Positions 1-12,706 of a DNA stretch of 64,000 nt are shown in pieces. How positions within the stretch are numbered: position 1 is the first letter of the stretch; every line of letters begins with the position of its first letter. This DNA comes from Myripristis murdjan (taxonomy: Eukaryota > Chordata > Actinopteri > Holocentriformes > Holocentridae): positions 15,338,890 to 15,402,889 of the forward strand of contig NC_043986.1 in the NCBI RefSeq assembly GCF_902150065.1, given 5' to 3'. Below the pieces are notes generated by a model. It was given only the letters and a program-made list of their open reading frames with translations, did not search any database and was not told the origin of the DNA. The position numbers were made by a program, and so were the translations under genes.

Positions 1-929
1 AAGGATCACAGCATCTGCGAGGGAAGCAGATAACAAATTGATTCCTTTTCCCATAAACACAGCTGTACGATACACACACACACACACCATCTCTAAAACA
101 AAAGACATTTGCAACCACACGACATTTAACTCATAAATTTTACCAATGCAACATAAATCAGGGTAGGAGGGGGCAGGGTTGGGGTGCACATTTGGCACAA
201 CAAAAACATATTTGTGCAATAACACGCCATCTGTCATCACCCATGCACACAAACATGTGATGATAGCAGAAAAATAGCAAATAAAAATAGCAGAGAGCAA
301 AAAAATCCCTCTTTGTCATTCTGCTCATAAAAAAAAGAAAAGTTGTTCCAGGCTTTGAGATGCTTCAGGTAAAACCACTGAGCTGTGTCATGCTAAACGT
401 AGTGAACAAAACATGTTGTTATTGTTGTTGACCAGATGTACGCAAGTTAGTCAACAGCTGCTCTGCTCTCACAGTCACCGCAACATGTAAACACACACAC
501 ATACACACACACACACACACACATGCACGCACATACAAAAAGATTTAATGCTTAACCCCAGTCGCTCTCTGTGAAATAGTATAAATTTGTGCTGCCAGGA
601 GACTTTATTGGGGAGCCATCTTTAGTAAAGCAGAGATTTGTCAAATTAAAGCTGTCAAAGTCATTAGGATAAAATGTCGGATTATTTGAAAGCACATCTA
701 ATCGGCATATGGCGCACAGTGTGATCAGAATCCACATACATATGGGTATTACAAGCGGTCAGAGCAAAAGTTTCTGTCGTTTTCAGGATCTTTGGTGCAC
801 AGGTACGGGTTCACCGCGTCATCACAAAATTGTCCCCATCAGAGAATTCACTTGCTGAGGAAGCTAAACTCTTTGATGTAACTCCTATCAAACTTTTACT
901 GAGACTCTTTTAACCTTTTCGTTCGTGTA
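1..929. other. Gene-free stretch
   Basis: No coding exon is recognisable. The stretch holds short CA microsatellites near 73-87 and 492-525 and AT-rich DNA. If nav1 (the expected neighbour of csrp1) lies to the left on the minus strand, its exons are not visible here. Confidence 0.5.
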
Positions 930-1413
930 CAGGTTCTATGAGTAACATAAGTAACACTGTTAATGAACTGTGCTCTTTCTGGAGGAAGCGAGTGATCCAG
1001 AAAGCAGAAGGAATGATTCGCCGACCTGATCGTGTACTTTTCGGGGAATTTGCAGTTATGCCCTCAGGTCGGCACTATTATGCACCCGCACGGGAAAAAA
1101 AAATCACTGCGGGAATTCATTAATTTCCCCTGTTAGCCAACTGCAGATATCAGAACCAACCCTCCGCACCACCATGTGATTTTTCTTTGTCTTTTGCTAG
1201 AGACTGAGGTCTGGTTTCTGATGTTGCAACCAGCTGATCCGTGCACTTGTCACTGGTTTGTTAATGTTGTCGTTGATGTGGATGTTGTTGTCTGATTGCT
1301 GCTGCTAATGTGCTCAATTATTATTATTATGGTTTTTTTTATATCTGCATGAATGGGACCGCTGTAGAAATGAATTGCCCTTTGGGACCAATAAAGTATT
1401 CTGAACTGAACTG
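930..1413 (+). mobile_element. Decayed LINE 3' end (L2/Rex-like)
   Basis: Positions 938-1123 translate to a short peptide ending in a stop. It contains FWRKRVIQKAE, then VLFGEF and MPSGRHYYAP, which resembles the C-terminal tail of fish non-LTR reverse transcriptases (commonly FWRKRV...LFGEF...LPSGRRY). About 250 bp of 3' UTR-like sequence follows, ending in TTTGGGACCAATAAAGTATT and a short CTGAACTGAA repeat, the kind of tail found on L2/CR1/Rex-type fish elements. The 5' part is missing, as is usual for 5'-truncated LINE insertions. Family assignment is from memory of the motif only. Confidence 0.55.
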
Positions 1414-1419
1414 TATCCA

Positions 1420-2883
1420 TCAAGAGGAGGTTTTTTATGTTGTTGGTTTAGCGGCTGTATTATAAGCGGTGGTGAAGTGTCCACAGTTTCAGATTCAAAC
1501 CATCACTGTAATCATTTTAATTATCGCATTTTTACCTAGTTTGATTTGATTTGCTCACATATTGTTGTGTTCTTTTCAATCTCCACTAAAGAACATGAAT
1601 ATGTCTTCTGTTGCTGTGTTCTCTTATCTGTCAGAGGCACAAGGTCAATACTGTGTCAACGCCAAATTTCAAGAAACCTAATGGTACTAGTTTTTACACA
1701 GTATTGGTAGTACCATCTGGTACTGCGTTTGTGCGTACCTGAACACCCAGATCATGCAACAGCAGCAGCACACACAGAAAACAACAACAATGGCAAGCCG
1801 TACTCCTCCTGACCCACAAATTAATAAAAAACCCCTGGAGAGAGCAAATTACAAAAGCATGTCTGGAAATATTTTGCCTTCAAGGTAGATGGAGAAGGCA
1901 GCACAGACAAGCAAAAGTCAGTGGGCAAACGATGCTTTCACATTTTCCCGGACAAAAGGTAGAAACCCATCACACCTCGCCACCCACATTCACTGTTTGT
2001 AACTATTACATTCCACAAAATTATACTGAAATATACGGGACATTGTTTTCTCCATGGTATCAAAATTGGTATAGAGACTCTTGGATTTTTACCGGTACTG
2101 GCCTTGACAACCAAAATTCATAATGCATAATACATAATCCATGATGCATCTGATATGCTTGCATTGTGTATTTGTTAACATACATAAACACATTTGTTGT
2201 AAAAAATGTTGGAGCTTCATAAAAATGACAATCACCACCGCTTCTCGTTCAGGCCAATCATATTTACTGATTAAAAAAAAAGTAATACTGTAGGAGTTAC
2301 AAGGAGGAAACAACAGACGCGACATAAAAGAGACGAGAGGAAAAAAATAACAGATCCGTTGCCTAGCAACCTAAAGATTCTTTGTAGCAACTTAACGTCC
2401 AAACGCTACTCTAACAGAAGACAACACAACACATTTCTAGTTCAAATAAAAGCATTTGTTATAGTAACCTACTAGTAGTATTATTAATCTATTATTATTA
2501 ATCGATTGTCAGAGAAAAAAAATTTACAACATTACATACATAGTTATTACTATAATGCAAACAGTGCCTAATGGATTTTTACTACAACGCAATAAAACTG
2601 AAAACTGTGCTAATCAAGATTTTAAAATATTCTCTAAAAAAATCTATAATTGTCGAATAAGCTGTCCATTGCGTGCACGCACATACAAAATCGACCGGGC
2701 TGGGTATTTCTCAGAGGACCGGTGCTCAGTTGTTGTTGACTCAGCACGAGTGACGACCAGAGCAGCAGCATCCTGGGTAAACAGAGACAGATGTGACCAT
2801 CTATCATCCCCGATCCTCTACTCCTATTTCTATCCTTTCTCTCCTCGTATTCCTCTGTCCTCCCTTCCCCGAAATCCCCCGTC

Positions 2884-2919
<36 letters not shown>

Positions 2920-5130
2920 GGGAGGGCTCGTGGTAGACTGAGCTAATAAGCTTCAGAATTCCTGTCTGTCTGATACAATTCCTGGTAGGATTTCCAGGAG
3001 CACAGGTGTGGTCTGGCTCTATGTCTATCTGTATGGAAATTGTCTATTCCCCAGGGCTATGCTGGGGGCATACCAGTACAACCACAGCCCCCATAATGAA
3101 GACACACAGAGGCTCAGCTGGTGATGTGAAAAAAAAAAAGTGGTAGCAAGAATGTGATACAGAGAAAATAACAGAGAGAGGATGAGGGGAAAAAAAAAAA
3201 CATTTTTGTTGCATGAAACCAGAAAAGGGTGAACCATGAGCGAATCAGTTTTAGGAGCGATTACCTCACACAGAGGGCTATGTTTTGGAGCACAAGCTGT
3301 TTACACGTGTGTGGTGTGCTCTCCGTGGGTTCAGATACGCATGTGTGTCATGTGTTCAGACCCTGTGCACTCTTCAAAGACAGCACTGTATCATTCTGTT
3401 ACACAAGCACCTTTCATAACTGTCAGAGTCTTTGCTTTCTGATGCTTTCACCCTGGGTCTCACTGCTCGAGGAAGTTATTTTAAGTCTGGTAGATGAGCA
3501 AATGTATAGCTAATCCGATTTTTTTTACTTTCAGATAAGACGAAATTCATGGTTAGACAGGCTCGGGTGTGTCACATGTTTCAAAAACTGCCCTAAAGGG
3601 AACACATGAAGAAATTGTTTTGTGCAAGTCCCTAGCATCTGCGCAGATAATGTAACGTGTGTAAAGTTTTCTATGACAGTCACGGACACAAGCAAAGCCT
3701 CACATCTTTTCACAGCGTCCATTATTGTGAGAACAGACTTTGTCGTAAGATGTTATAAGATGTAAGGTTTTCACAATGCATTCATCGCACTGATTATGAA
3801 TTCTGCCGATTCAACTGCATCAATGAGCTGAGAGGACAAACTAAATCACTCTCACATTGGCCTCAATGCATATGAAATGTTTTGCATACATTCAGTTCAA
3901 GTCTTAGCATTGTAGTGATCTAACAGAGCACTATAAATCACACCTTTTTCGTCAACAATCTGTTTATATGGCATGTTGAAGTAAATCTCAGTTTTTCACA
4001 TTTAAGACGAAAAAGATAGTTTAACATTGTCACATATCTTTATTGATTGATATCCAGCTACTGAAATGAATCTGTGACTTGAATCACCGTTTACAAACTT
4101 AAATCGATTTGAAGTGATCAAAATAATAATGATAATAATAAAAATAAATAAATAAATAAAAAATTGTACTGAATTGAACTGAATCAGTATTATTCCCACC
4201 CTTGGCATTTATTTTACTCTGTGACTGCTGACGGATTAGATGAATATCTTATGCACAGAGAACAGCAAAATGGATTAATAATAAAGAGTGCAACTAATAA
4301 GGAGCTTTTGAAAATAAGGTGTGCTTGACCGGTTGCTCTCATGATGCCCGTGTTGGCGACTCCATCAATTTGCAAGGATGGCAGCGACATCTACTGGTGG
4401 TAGTGCAGAACTGCAGCAACACAGAGCCCTCTCTCCCTTTTATCCTTCATTACTCCTCTGTTTGTCTCCTTTTCCTTTCCATCCTCATGCAGCCATGCGC
4501 TACGCATGAGCTGATTGGTTGCATCCTTCACATCACTCATGACAGATGACAGTTCCAGGTATGCGCTTTCCGGAAAGTGAGAAAGAGGACGATAGCAAGG
4601 CAGAGATTTAACTCTCTTACCTCATAACCAAATTACCAGATTTCAGCAGTCACCCCTCTCTCCTTTCCTGTGTCCCATGACACACTCTGCCTGAACTGGT
4701 TATAGTCAAATCACACACACACAAACACACACACACACAGACTCACACCCTCAACCTTGTGATGAACACCCTCTGACTCATCACGATCAATAGAAGAGGT
4801 GCTTGTATGTGGCGCTGTCTGTGAACTGAAGGGCATTAGCAAATGCCTGTGTGTGTTTGTGGGTGTCTGCCTGTCTGGCCAGTGTATGATAAATAGTGTA
4901 ATTATTCCATAATGACAACAACCACAACAACAACAACAGTGTGGTAAACCAGCAGTACCATATCATAGAGACACCCAGTGGTACTAAACACTGAAATATG
5001 CTGCTGGCAGTTCAATATAAAAACCATTTAGGTGAGTTTCCCTCACAACAAACTCGCAGTGGCTTAATTATAAAAACAGAATGTGCTACAGAAATGTCAT
5101 CCGCAAAATCCTCTTGTCCCACAGGAGTAT
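1420..5130. other. Gene-free repeat-rich stretch
   Basis: No supported gene. The stretch contains a CT run at about 2880-2920, short poly-A runs and CA/GT runs near 4713-4738. The open frame at 2555-2941 runs into the CT repeat and resembles no family I know. A weak donor-like site (CCTGG/GTAAAC) lies near 2778, but nothing supports an exon. Confidence 0.4.
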
Positions 5131-5135
5131 CTTAC

Positions 5136-5355
5136 CTGTAAATGGATACTGTGTCCTCTGGCGTGCCGTTAGGCCAAGCCGGCAGAGCGGGCAGGAGGGA
5201 GGTCACGCTTCTCCAGCGTCCCAGGAACAATGGGCTGTTTTTTCCTGGATCACTGTTGCATCCTCACCGCTGCCCTCCCATTGGCTCACAGTGCCTCGCC
5301 ATTCACTGAAACAGGAAGCTGTGACAAACAGGAACAACGTCTTCAGCCAATCAGG
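5136..5355 (-). promoter_or_regulatory. Possible minus-strand promoter and first exon
   Basis: Read on the minus strand, the sequence has a strong splice donor (CCATTTACAG/GTAAGA, exon end at 5136). The roughly 200 bp before it is GC-richer than its surroundings. It contains two CCAAT/ATTGG boxes (5280-5284 and 5347-5351) and Ets-like CTTCCTGT sequences, with no TATA box. This looks like a TATA-less promoter with a 5' UTR exon. In human the gene divergent from CSRP1 is NAV1, so a nav1 leader exon is one possibility, but no Nav1 protein sequence is visible to confirm it. Confidence 0.3.
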
Positions 5356-5442
5356 GGCTCCCCTCCCTGGTGACTCACTTTCAAAGTCACTTTCTTCAAT
5401 GAAATCTGTGTTCTCATCTTTTGGCAGAAAACGTCATTTCAC

Positions 5443-5468
5443 AGACAAAAAAAAAAAAAAAAAAAAAA
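5443..5468. repeat. Poly-A tract
   Basis: An uninterrupted run of A follows ACAGAC. It may be the tail of a retroposed copy, but no identifiable body precedes it. Confidence 0.6.
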
Positions 5469-6659
5469 TCTGGCTCAACAATGAACTAAAGGTTGTTCAC
5501 ATGTTTATTGTGAGTCAGAGGTATGAGGGGAAATTACTTTGCCTACAGTAACAATGACACATTCTGTCATCCTCAAATGCAATACAGTTCAGCCAAGTGG
5601 AAAACTTATCAGTGGAGGAGCCCAATAAGATTTCTAGAGAAAGCCCAACACACACATCCATGCATTGCCCAGACATGCACACAAAGAAGATGTAAGCGAG
5701 AATGTTGTAGCAACACATGCACACAAACAGAAACAGGCCCAGCTGCAGAACCAGAGCAACAATGTAAATCCTGTAAATCCTCGTGTGTACAATGTGCAGT
5801 CTACAGTGTATCAGAACCATATTCCACAAATCAGCTCTCAGCTGAGCTCAGAGCTACACACTCAGTCTGTGTGTGCTATAGTATGCATGCTGCACTGAGT
5901 CATATAGCCCTTGTAACGCTGACTCAGGCCCATCACATCATGTCATCGCTGGTGACCCACCAAATCCCCCCATCCACCCCCACCTATGTTTTCACCTCAC
6001 TCGAGCTCTACCTTCCTCTATGCCTCCATGTCAGCTTGTCTCTCTCTTTCTCTCCTTTGTGCTCTTGATTGTGACATCCCCGTGAACATTTGCATCCATA
6101 AAGAAACAGTGTTTGCTTTCATCTAATTACAGAATCAGCAGCAGAAACTAGCATGCCAGCATTCATGCATCTATAAATACATTTACTCAGATGAGAGAGA
6201 TGAGTAATCACAGATACACGTGCAAAAACAATAACAACAACAACAGGAAAAAAAACAACAAAAAAAAAACAGTGGCTTAATGTAAAAATATCTGAGGTGA
6301 AAGCAAGCCCACACTCACCCTCTGCATGCATCAGGATATAAAGGACCAAGTGTGTGTGTGGATGAGTTTGCTTCCTATCTGTATGCTGCTGAGTGTGTCC
6401 GGCTCAGTCCCTGCCTCTGCTTCTGTCTACTTTTGCCAGGCAGGCCTCTGAGGCGCAGCCATGTGTGTGTTTGTGTCTGTGTGTGTGTGTGTGTGTGTTT
6501 GTGCATCTGCGTATATGTCATGCCACTTCTCTATCACGTCATTCCGCTCTGCTGCTGCCGCAGTACGCCTGCAGCCGTATCCCCGCCCCTCTCTCCCTCC
6601 TCCACCTCTCATCACCTTCCCTATCTCTCTCCACACACCTCTCTCCCTCCCCATGCTGT

Positions 6660-6728
6660 ATCTCTCTCTCTCTATCTCCTCTCTCTCTGTCTCTCTCTCT
6701 CCTCGCTCTCTCTCCCTCTCTCTCTCTG

Positions 6729-6761
<33 letters not shown>

Positions 6762-6773
6762 CTCTCTTTCTCT

Positions 6774-6814
<41 letters not shown>

Positions 6815-6845
6815 CCTCTCTTTCTCTCTCCCTCTCTCTCTCTCA
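6660..6845. repeat. CT-rich low-complexity block
   Basis: About 185 bp of nearly pure polypyrimidine (CTCTCT with CCCT interruptions) on the + strand. Length and purity are visible directly. It explains the serine/leucine-rich and arginine/glutamate-rich open frames on the two strands. Confidence 0.9.
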
Positions 6846-6956
6846 GTAATGGACCTGTTGGCCCTACCCCTCCCTCCCTCATAATGAAATACGAGCCCAG
6901 TTAAAGCAGAGACAGTCTGGCCCATTAGCTGGATGAGGCAGAGTGTGGTTTGTGAG

Positions 6957-6988
<32 letters not shown>

Positions 6989-9092
6989 ACATGCTCACCC
7001 ATGGGCGCCTGTATAGTGTGAGTGATATGTGGTAATTAAGCAGAAGCTGCCACATGTGTGAAAAGCCCAAATCCATCAGCCTGCTTTCAAAGTCTAATTG
7101 GTGGTCAGGAGAAAAAAAAAAAAAAAAAAAAAACAGGATAAAAGAGGAGAGGGGGGGAAATGGATTATGCTAATGATAAGCCCTCTGAGGATGAATTGAA
7201 ATGTGCATGACACACACATGCGTGCACACACAAACACACACACCCCTGATGTGTCTGTATGAAGTGCATGCACAGATGAACAAGCATCCTGAGGGACAGA
7301 ACAGCCCATCCATCACTGCTTTCTATTCATCCCAAACCTCGACAAAGAGAGGAAGAGAGTGTGAGAGAGAAAGGCAGATAAACAAGATATAAAAGGGGAG
7401 CACGGCGGACGAATGGAGGCACAGGTGGAAGAATCAACATGTACAAAGCAGTGACTCAGATGCGTACTGATGTGTTACGCCATCTGACAAATACGAACGA
7501 TGACATCCATCACAGATCTGACCTTGAACTCAGCTTCCCTGGGCCGTCTATGCTGCCTCATAAACAACACATTGTAAAAACCTCATTGCATGTGGCTTGC
7601 AGCTCCGTCCAATATATTTGAACCAGTTTACCGGCAGAGGAAAATGGGTTTGCCTAAGATAGTGGCACAAGATATACAGCTGGGACCTTCGGTATATTGC
7701 TGTCTGAGATCTGCTATCTCAGAGATGGAGATCTGTGGCTGGGCTTTTTAAAGAGACACCCAAAAGATGTTTACATCATTCTTATTTTCACTGTGTGGCA
7801 AATGGTGCCCTTCCACACACTGACACACACTTTTTTTCAATTCAATTTCAATTTAATTTCAGTGTTGCTTTTTGGCATGATGCAGTATTGCATACATTGC
7901 CAAAGCACAGCATGACAAAGTGATACAATTAAAAACAAACAAACAAACAAAAAAAAAATCACACACTGTATTTTCTTTCCACATAGATAAGGGATTTTTC
8001 TGAGGTGGTAAGACTCTCTCTCTCTCTTTCTTTCTCTGCTATTTGTCTTCCTCATATTTCTGCTGTGCTGGCTTACAGTTCTGCAGTCCGACACAAGGGA
8101 CCGGGATGAATGTTTAATGAAGATCATGATACTGTTGCACAATCGGATTGGACGCACACTGAAACACTTAAAATATTCCAACCACAGACCTTTTATGCAA
8201 TGCACATTCATGCGCTCAAAACCGGTGCTAAAGGTCCCGTAAATGTCAACTTATTTCTCAAATAAGTGGAGAAAAAGGTTTGTCTGTATGTGTGTGTGTT
8301 TGTCCATGTGTGTGTGTGTGTGTGTTCAGTAATGTGATTTGCAAGGGACTGCAGTGGTCCTGCTTTCTTGACTGTGCAGTAATGTACAGCCTAAGAGCTT
8401 TCTGGTTGATCATACATTGATAGGCATTGATTGGTTGAGGTAAACATTTGACTTAGGCTCTGCCGCAGAGTTACATAAATAATGGGAACTTTTTTCAGCT
8501 AAACAGTCAGCAAATGAACTGTTCAGCCCAGCATGGAAGATTTATTAATGCTGTTAGAATATACAATAGCCTAAGGAGTGCAGCACATCCCTGACAAACA
8601 CAGGACACAGACACACACACACACACCCCTTCTCAACAAACATGTGCCCTATATACTGGAGACCACAAACACTTAAATGGCCAACCCCAAATACTCACAA
8701 TAATGTCTTTGCTGTTGCTGGTCTGTCTCTTTTCAGCTCCATATCGGGGAATAAACTCTGTGAAACTCTGCACTGCAGATACCCAAAAGTCAGCCAAATG
8801 CACAAACACACTCACATGATGTGTTGCTTTGTCTCTGTGGCTTATGAAACGGGAAGTGACTTGTGACAGAGGGATTATGGGTAGGGGTGTATGTGCGCGT
8901 CTGTGCATATCTGTGTCAGAGAAGAGGAGGGGTGAGGTGCTGGTGTTGGGGAGGGCGTTAATGTCATAGCTAATCGTCCCCAAGGCATGACCGCCCCCAT
9001 GGGTGATACAGCCTGACAGACGCTGTTGTGACAATAGGCCACTTGTGCCACTGTCACCCTAAGGGCATCTGGAAGGATGGAGAGTGTGTGGC

Positions 9093-9099
9093 CGTGTGT

Positions 9100-9143
<44 letters not shown>
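9093..9143. repeat. GT dinucleotide microsatellite
   Basis: About 25 TG units with one TATG interruption, followed at about 9160 by a T run. Confidence 0.9.
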
Positions 9144-9144
<1 letters not shown>

Positions 9145-10081
9145 GGGATGGGGGTTTGGGTTTTTTTTTTTTCCTCCAACTTGTTTGTCTGCCACTGGAG
9201 GCCTCTGACATGCAAACTTATTGAACTGAGGAAAATAAAAGAAAAGGAAAAGGAAAGACAGAAGGAGCAGCACTAAAAGAAAACAGAAAATGAAATGGAT
9301 AATGCAGCTTGGAGGAAGTCAATAGTCAATTTTTTTATCATATTAACAAAACCACTCATCCAAAGTATTCACTGTGTGAGTGAGTATCTGACTGCGCCTC
9401 TTTGGCTTGTCTGCTACCACTTTTTCTCAAGCCTTATCTCATTCTCAGGTCTCTGCTTTGCAATAACTGTAATCATTTACCTTTATTTAACCTTCAATAT
9501 TTAGTAAATCAATATCGTGATATGAAACTAGATATCATCTGGGATTTTGGATTAAGAAATATCTTTATATCTTTCCCCGCATTACAGAAAAGGGATGCAA
9601 TTTTCTGAACTTCTTAGATGGTTCTGTTTTTTTGCCTTCACCTGCTCATCACAGTCATTTAAAGTAATCCCTATAATATTAATATCAAGGCATTAGGTCA
9701 AGATATCATCATGTTTATTTTTTGTCTGTATTTGTCTTCTCTATCTGAATCCAAAGAAAATACTTAAAAAATGTACAAGGATTTATCACATTATATATTT
9801 ATCTATGATATACACACTGTGCTTTAAAAGTTAATAAAAGCCAGACAGGGTGCTATAGTGGAAGTGGATGGGGTAAGGTCCTCTATTGTTCACCACATCC
9901 TTTTTGCTGTTCCCTTTGGGCTGCTTGTAAAAACTAGTTCTTTATTCTTTGAGAAGACTAAGTCAAAGACCTGGATATTGGGTTATATAAAATAATACAC
10001 TGGGCTATGTGTGTCTATGTCTATTTTGCTGAGATGACCAGAGTGATGACCTTCTGAAGTTAATTGAAAGAGTAAAGGAGT

Positions 10082-10110
10082 GTGCGCTCCATCGCTCTGA
10101 TGGAGCGCAC
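10082..10110. repeat. Perfect 12-bp inverted repeat
   Basis: GTGCGCTCCATC (10082-10093) and its exact reverse complement GATGGAGCGCAC (10099-10110) are separated by the five bases GCTCT. It is GC-rich inside AT-rich DNA. No poly-U tract or gene adjoins it. Confidence 0.8.
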
Positions 10111-10499
10111 TGGGCAGATGCTGGCGCTGTCCTGAAATTTAATCATCTACTCATGAGAAAGAACATCTTGATAACATGCAGTGCTACTATGATTCAAGAT
10201 CATAAAAATGAGACAAACTTCTTTTTAAGAATGTTATTTTGAAGATAAACGTCTGATCTAATTATCTAATCATCTTTTGTGTTTGACAGCAACTTGAGTT
10301 CTCTCTCTCTCTTAAAGGATCTCAAAATAACTCAAAGGCAGTTCTTATTCAATATCTTATTGAGGTCTTATAAATCTGCAGCCTCCTGTGAATGATCCCT
10401 CTCATCAACACTCATCACCATTTCCCTCAATCAAATGTGACAAAAAGAAAAGCTTATTATAAAAAGTTTACCCATTACTTCTTTTGAATTGCATATTCC

Positions 10500-10740
10500 T
10501 TTCCACAGCGGCAGGAGGACTGGAGCCTATCCTGCCCTCCAGTCCATCAAAGGCCAACCACAGACGAACAAATATTCGTTCTTGTGGGAAATTCAGTCTC
10601 CAGTCAGCTGACTTGCATATCTTTGCAGCCTGGCGGGAAACTGGAGAACCCAAAAGGAACCCACATAGACCCAGAGCACCCAGAGGGAACCCACACAAAC
10701 ATAAAGACAACATGGAAATTCAACACAAAAAGGATCTGAA
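10500..10740 (+). mobile_element. Decayed dispersed fish repeat
   Basis: The stretch runs from CTGGAGCCTATCC through GGGAAACTGGAGAACCC and GGAACCCACA to GACAACATGGAAATTCAACA. This matches in order the widespread fish repeat whose consensus reads roughly 'CTGGAGCCTATCCCAG ... GGAGGAAACCGGAGCACCC ... GAACATGCAAACTCCACA'. This copy is diverged. I think this consensus is a non-LTR element 3' region, but I am not certain of the class. Confidence 0.5.
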
Positions 10741-10759
10741 GACGGGAATTAAAATCTTG

Positions 10760-11400
10760 CTGTGAGGTGACAGTAATGCCACTGCTGCCACTACAACTAA
10801 AATAATAACAATAATAACACAATCTTTAAGGGTCATAATGATGCAGTTTATTTATTTTTTTATTATTATTATTATTATTACTATTACTATTATTATTATT
10901 GCACAATAAAAGCAAAACATCAGAACAACAATGAAATAACAATAGATTGTGCAGGTGAGATACAGAAACCCCCTAGGGGCTTATAGGAGAATCCCACCTC
11001 AAAATTTGATTACATAAAAAAAAAAAAAAAAAAACTATGTCAAAAAATGTCAATTTCACATGTTTCGTTAAAATTGGCCTGCAAGTATTGCACCAATAAA
11101 ATTTTGTGATTATGATTATCAGTTCCTGCATGGCCAAGCTTTGGACATTAAGACTGCCATCTCTTCATCAGTTTTGAATCATGATCCCAGGAGATTTATT
11201 TCAGATATTCAGTGTAAAAAAAAAATGATTATGAATGAAAAGTAGCCAGAAGTAGAAGTTGATATTTTTACTATGGCCGGTGAGAGAGTGCTGAAACATG
11301 TTAGTGGCCTGAATGTGGAATCTTTGGCCTCTAATCTTCAATATGTTCAGTTTACACACCTTGATGCCCCAGGCTAAACTCATACACTCTTTACATTACC
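10760..11400. other. Gene-free stretch
   Basis: AT-rich DNA with ATT/ATA trinucleotide repeats at about 10855-10905 and poly-A at 11018-11034. No gene seen. Confidence 0.5.
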
Positions 11401-11520
11401 TGCACTGACAAGTTTAACCAGCTCAGCTGTGCAGGAGACCACTGGAGTTAAAATTCCCACCCCAGCCTGAAAAACAGCACTGACAGCAAACACAGAGGAC
11501 ATGGTCACAGATCATCACAG
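11400..11520 (+). other. Probable 5' UTR exon of the HECT gene
   Basis: A good splice donor (ATCACAG/GTAAGAG) ends an exon at 11520. The next acceptor on this strand is TCTCTCAG at 12664-12673, opening the exon that carries the likely start codon. No open frame joins across, so this exon would be untranslated. Its 5' end is not determined. Confidence 0.4.
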
Positions 11521-12706
11521 GTAAGAGCAGGGATCACCTCCTTCTGATGGTTTTCTCTCTTTCTCTTTCTCTTTCCTTGTAATGCTCCAGAGCCTACATG
11601 TTTCTTTCTCACTGTTGTGCATCTGTTTGTCTTGGTCTGACATTGTTGCTGAAACTTCAAAACAAATGTACTTTATTTCTCATGGATTTTGCTGTTTTGA
11701 CTAGCAGGGCAGGTTTGGGACCATACTGATTCAAATGAATGCATGGCAGGAAGATTATTCAGGGCTATAGCTCATTCATGGGTCATCCTGTGGATTCTGT
11801 CCTTTGCACCTTTCATACCATTTTGAGCTCATTTAACAACAGTCTGTCAACAGATGTAGATCTGCAACCTAAAACTTTAGATGTCCAGCAGATTTAAAGG
11901 ATGAATATCAATTGTTCTTTGTGGACGAGCATCATCTGAGAAAGACCTCCTTGGTTTCAGCTTTATGGCATTTCTGATGTTATCCAATGGGGTTTGAACA
12001 GGCTTTTATGAGGCAAAGAGGTCTAACCCATATAGGAGTATGTAATCTTCTAAATTAAGATTACTGTGGATTGGAAATGGTGTCCTAAATCAGTGATGAA
12101 AATTGAACAAAACTGGACAAGTATTTCACTTCAGATATCTTCCTCTTCTAATTTACAATTGCAAAAAAAAAAAAAAAAAAAAAAAAAAAACAACTCCAAA
12201 CAGGAAGAGGGAATTTCAAAAGTTCGTAATCATGAAATCTGTCAAACGTACATCAGTATGTTTTAACTAAGGTCTTGGTAGATCTGAAATCACCCATTAT
12301 CCAAAGTCAAAAGCCACTTTTAGACAGTCACACAGATGTGTTGTCATTGTAATGTTTGGAAGGAAAACACCATGCGCATTACCTCTACATATGAAAAAGG
12401 TCCAAACTGGTTATATAGTAGGTTGCTGTACAGTTAAAATGACTACTTTTGTAAAAGATGCCTTAGGTCACATACAAGAAATGCTGTCCTGCAACATGCC
12501 TCTGCAGTATTTTGCCATGTTGTTCGTGAAGACATGTTCAAACACAAGACCTGTAATTATGTGCATCCTCTAATAGTGTGCTCATTGTGGCAGTGACCAT
12601 AAATGGAGTGTCCAGTGGAATGTCTACAGCTCCAAGCCAGTTTGTAACTCAACATGAAATCCTTCTCTCTCAGGTTACTGGACTTTGACTTTTTGACCTG
12701 TCCAGT

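Larger units (their letters stand above)
5470..10080. other. Gene-free stretch rich in microsatellites
   Basis: No exon with coding character was found. Contents include GT repeats at 6465-6500, 6960-6987, 8289-8325 and 9093-9143, a long CT-rich block at about 6660-6845, and poly-A at 7110-7133. The long open frames across 6350-6925 on both strands are products of the simple repeats. Confidence 0.5.

Noticed and set aside
2555-2941. 128-codon open frame on the + strand
   Set aside because: The end is CT repeat, and the rest matches no family and lacks supporting splice or promoter structure.
6352-6925. Overlapping open frames of up to 165 codons on both strands
   Set aside because: They are translations of CT/GT simple repeats (runs of Ser-Leu or Arg-Glu), not genes.
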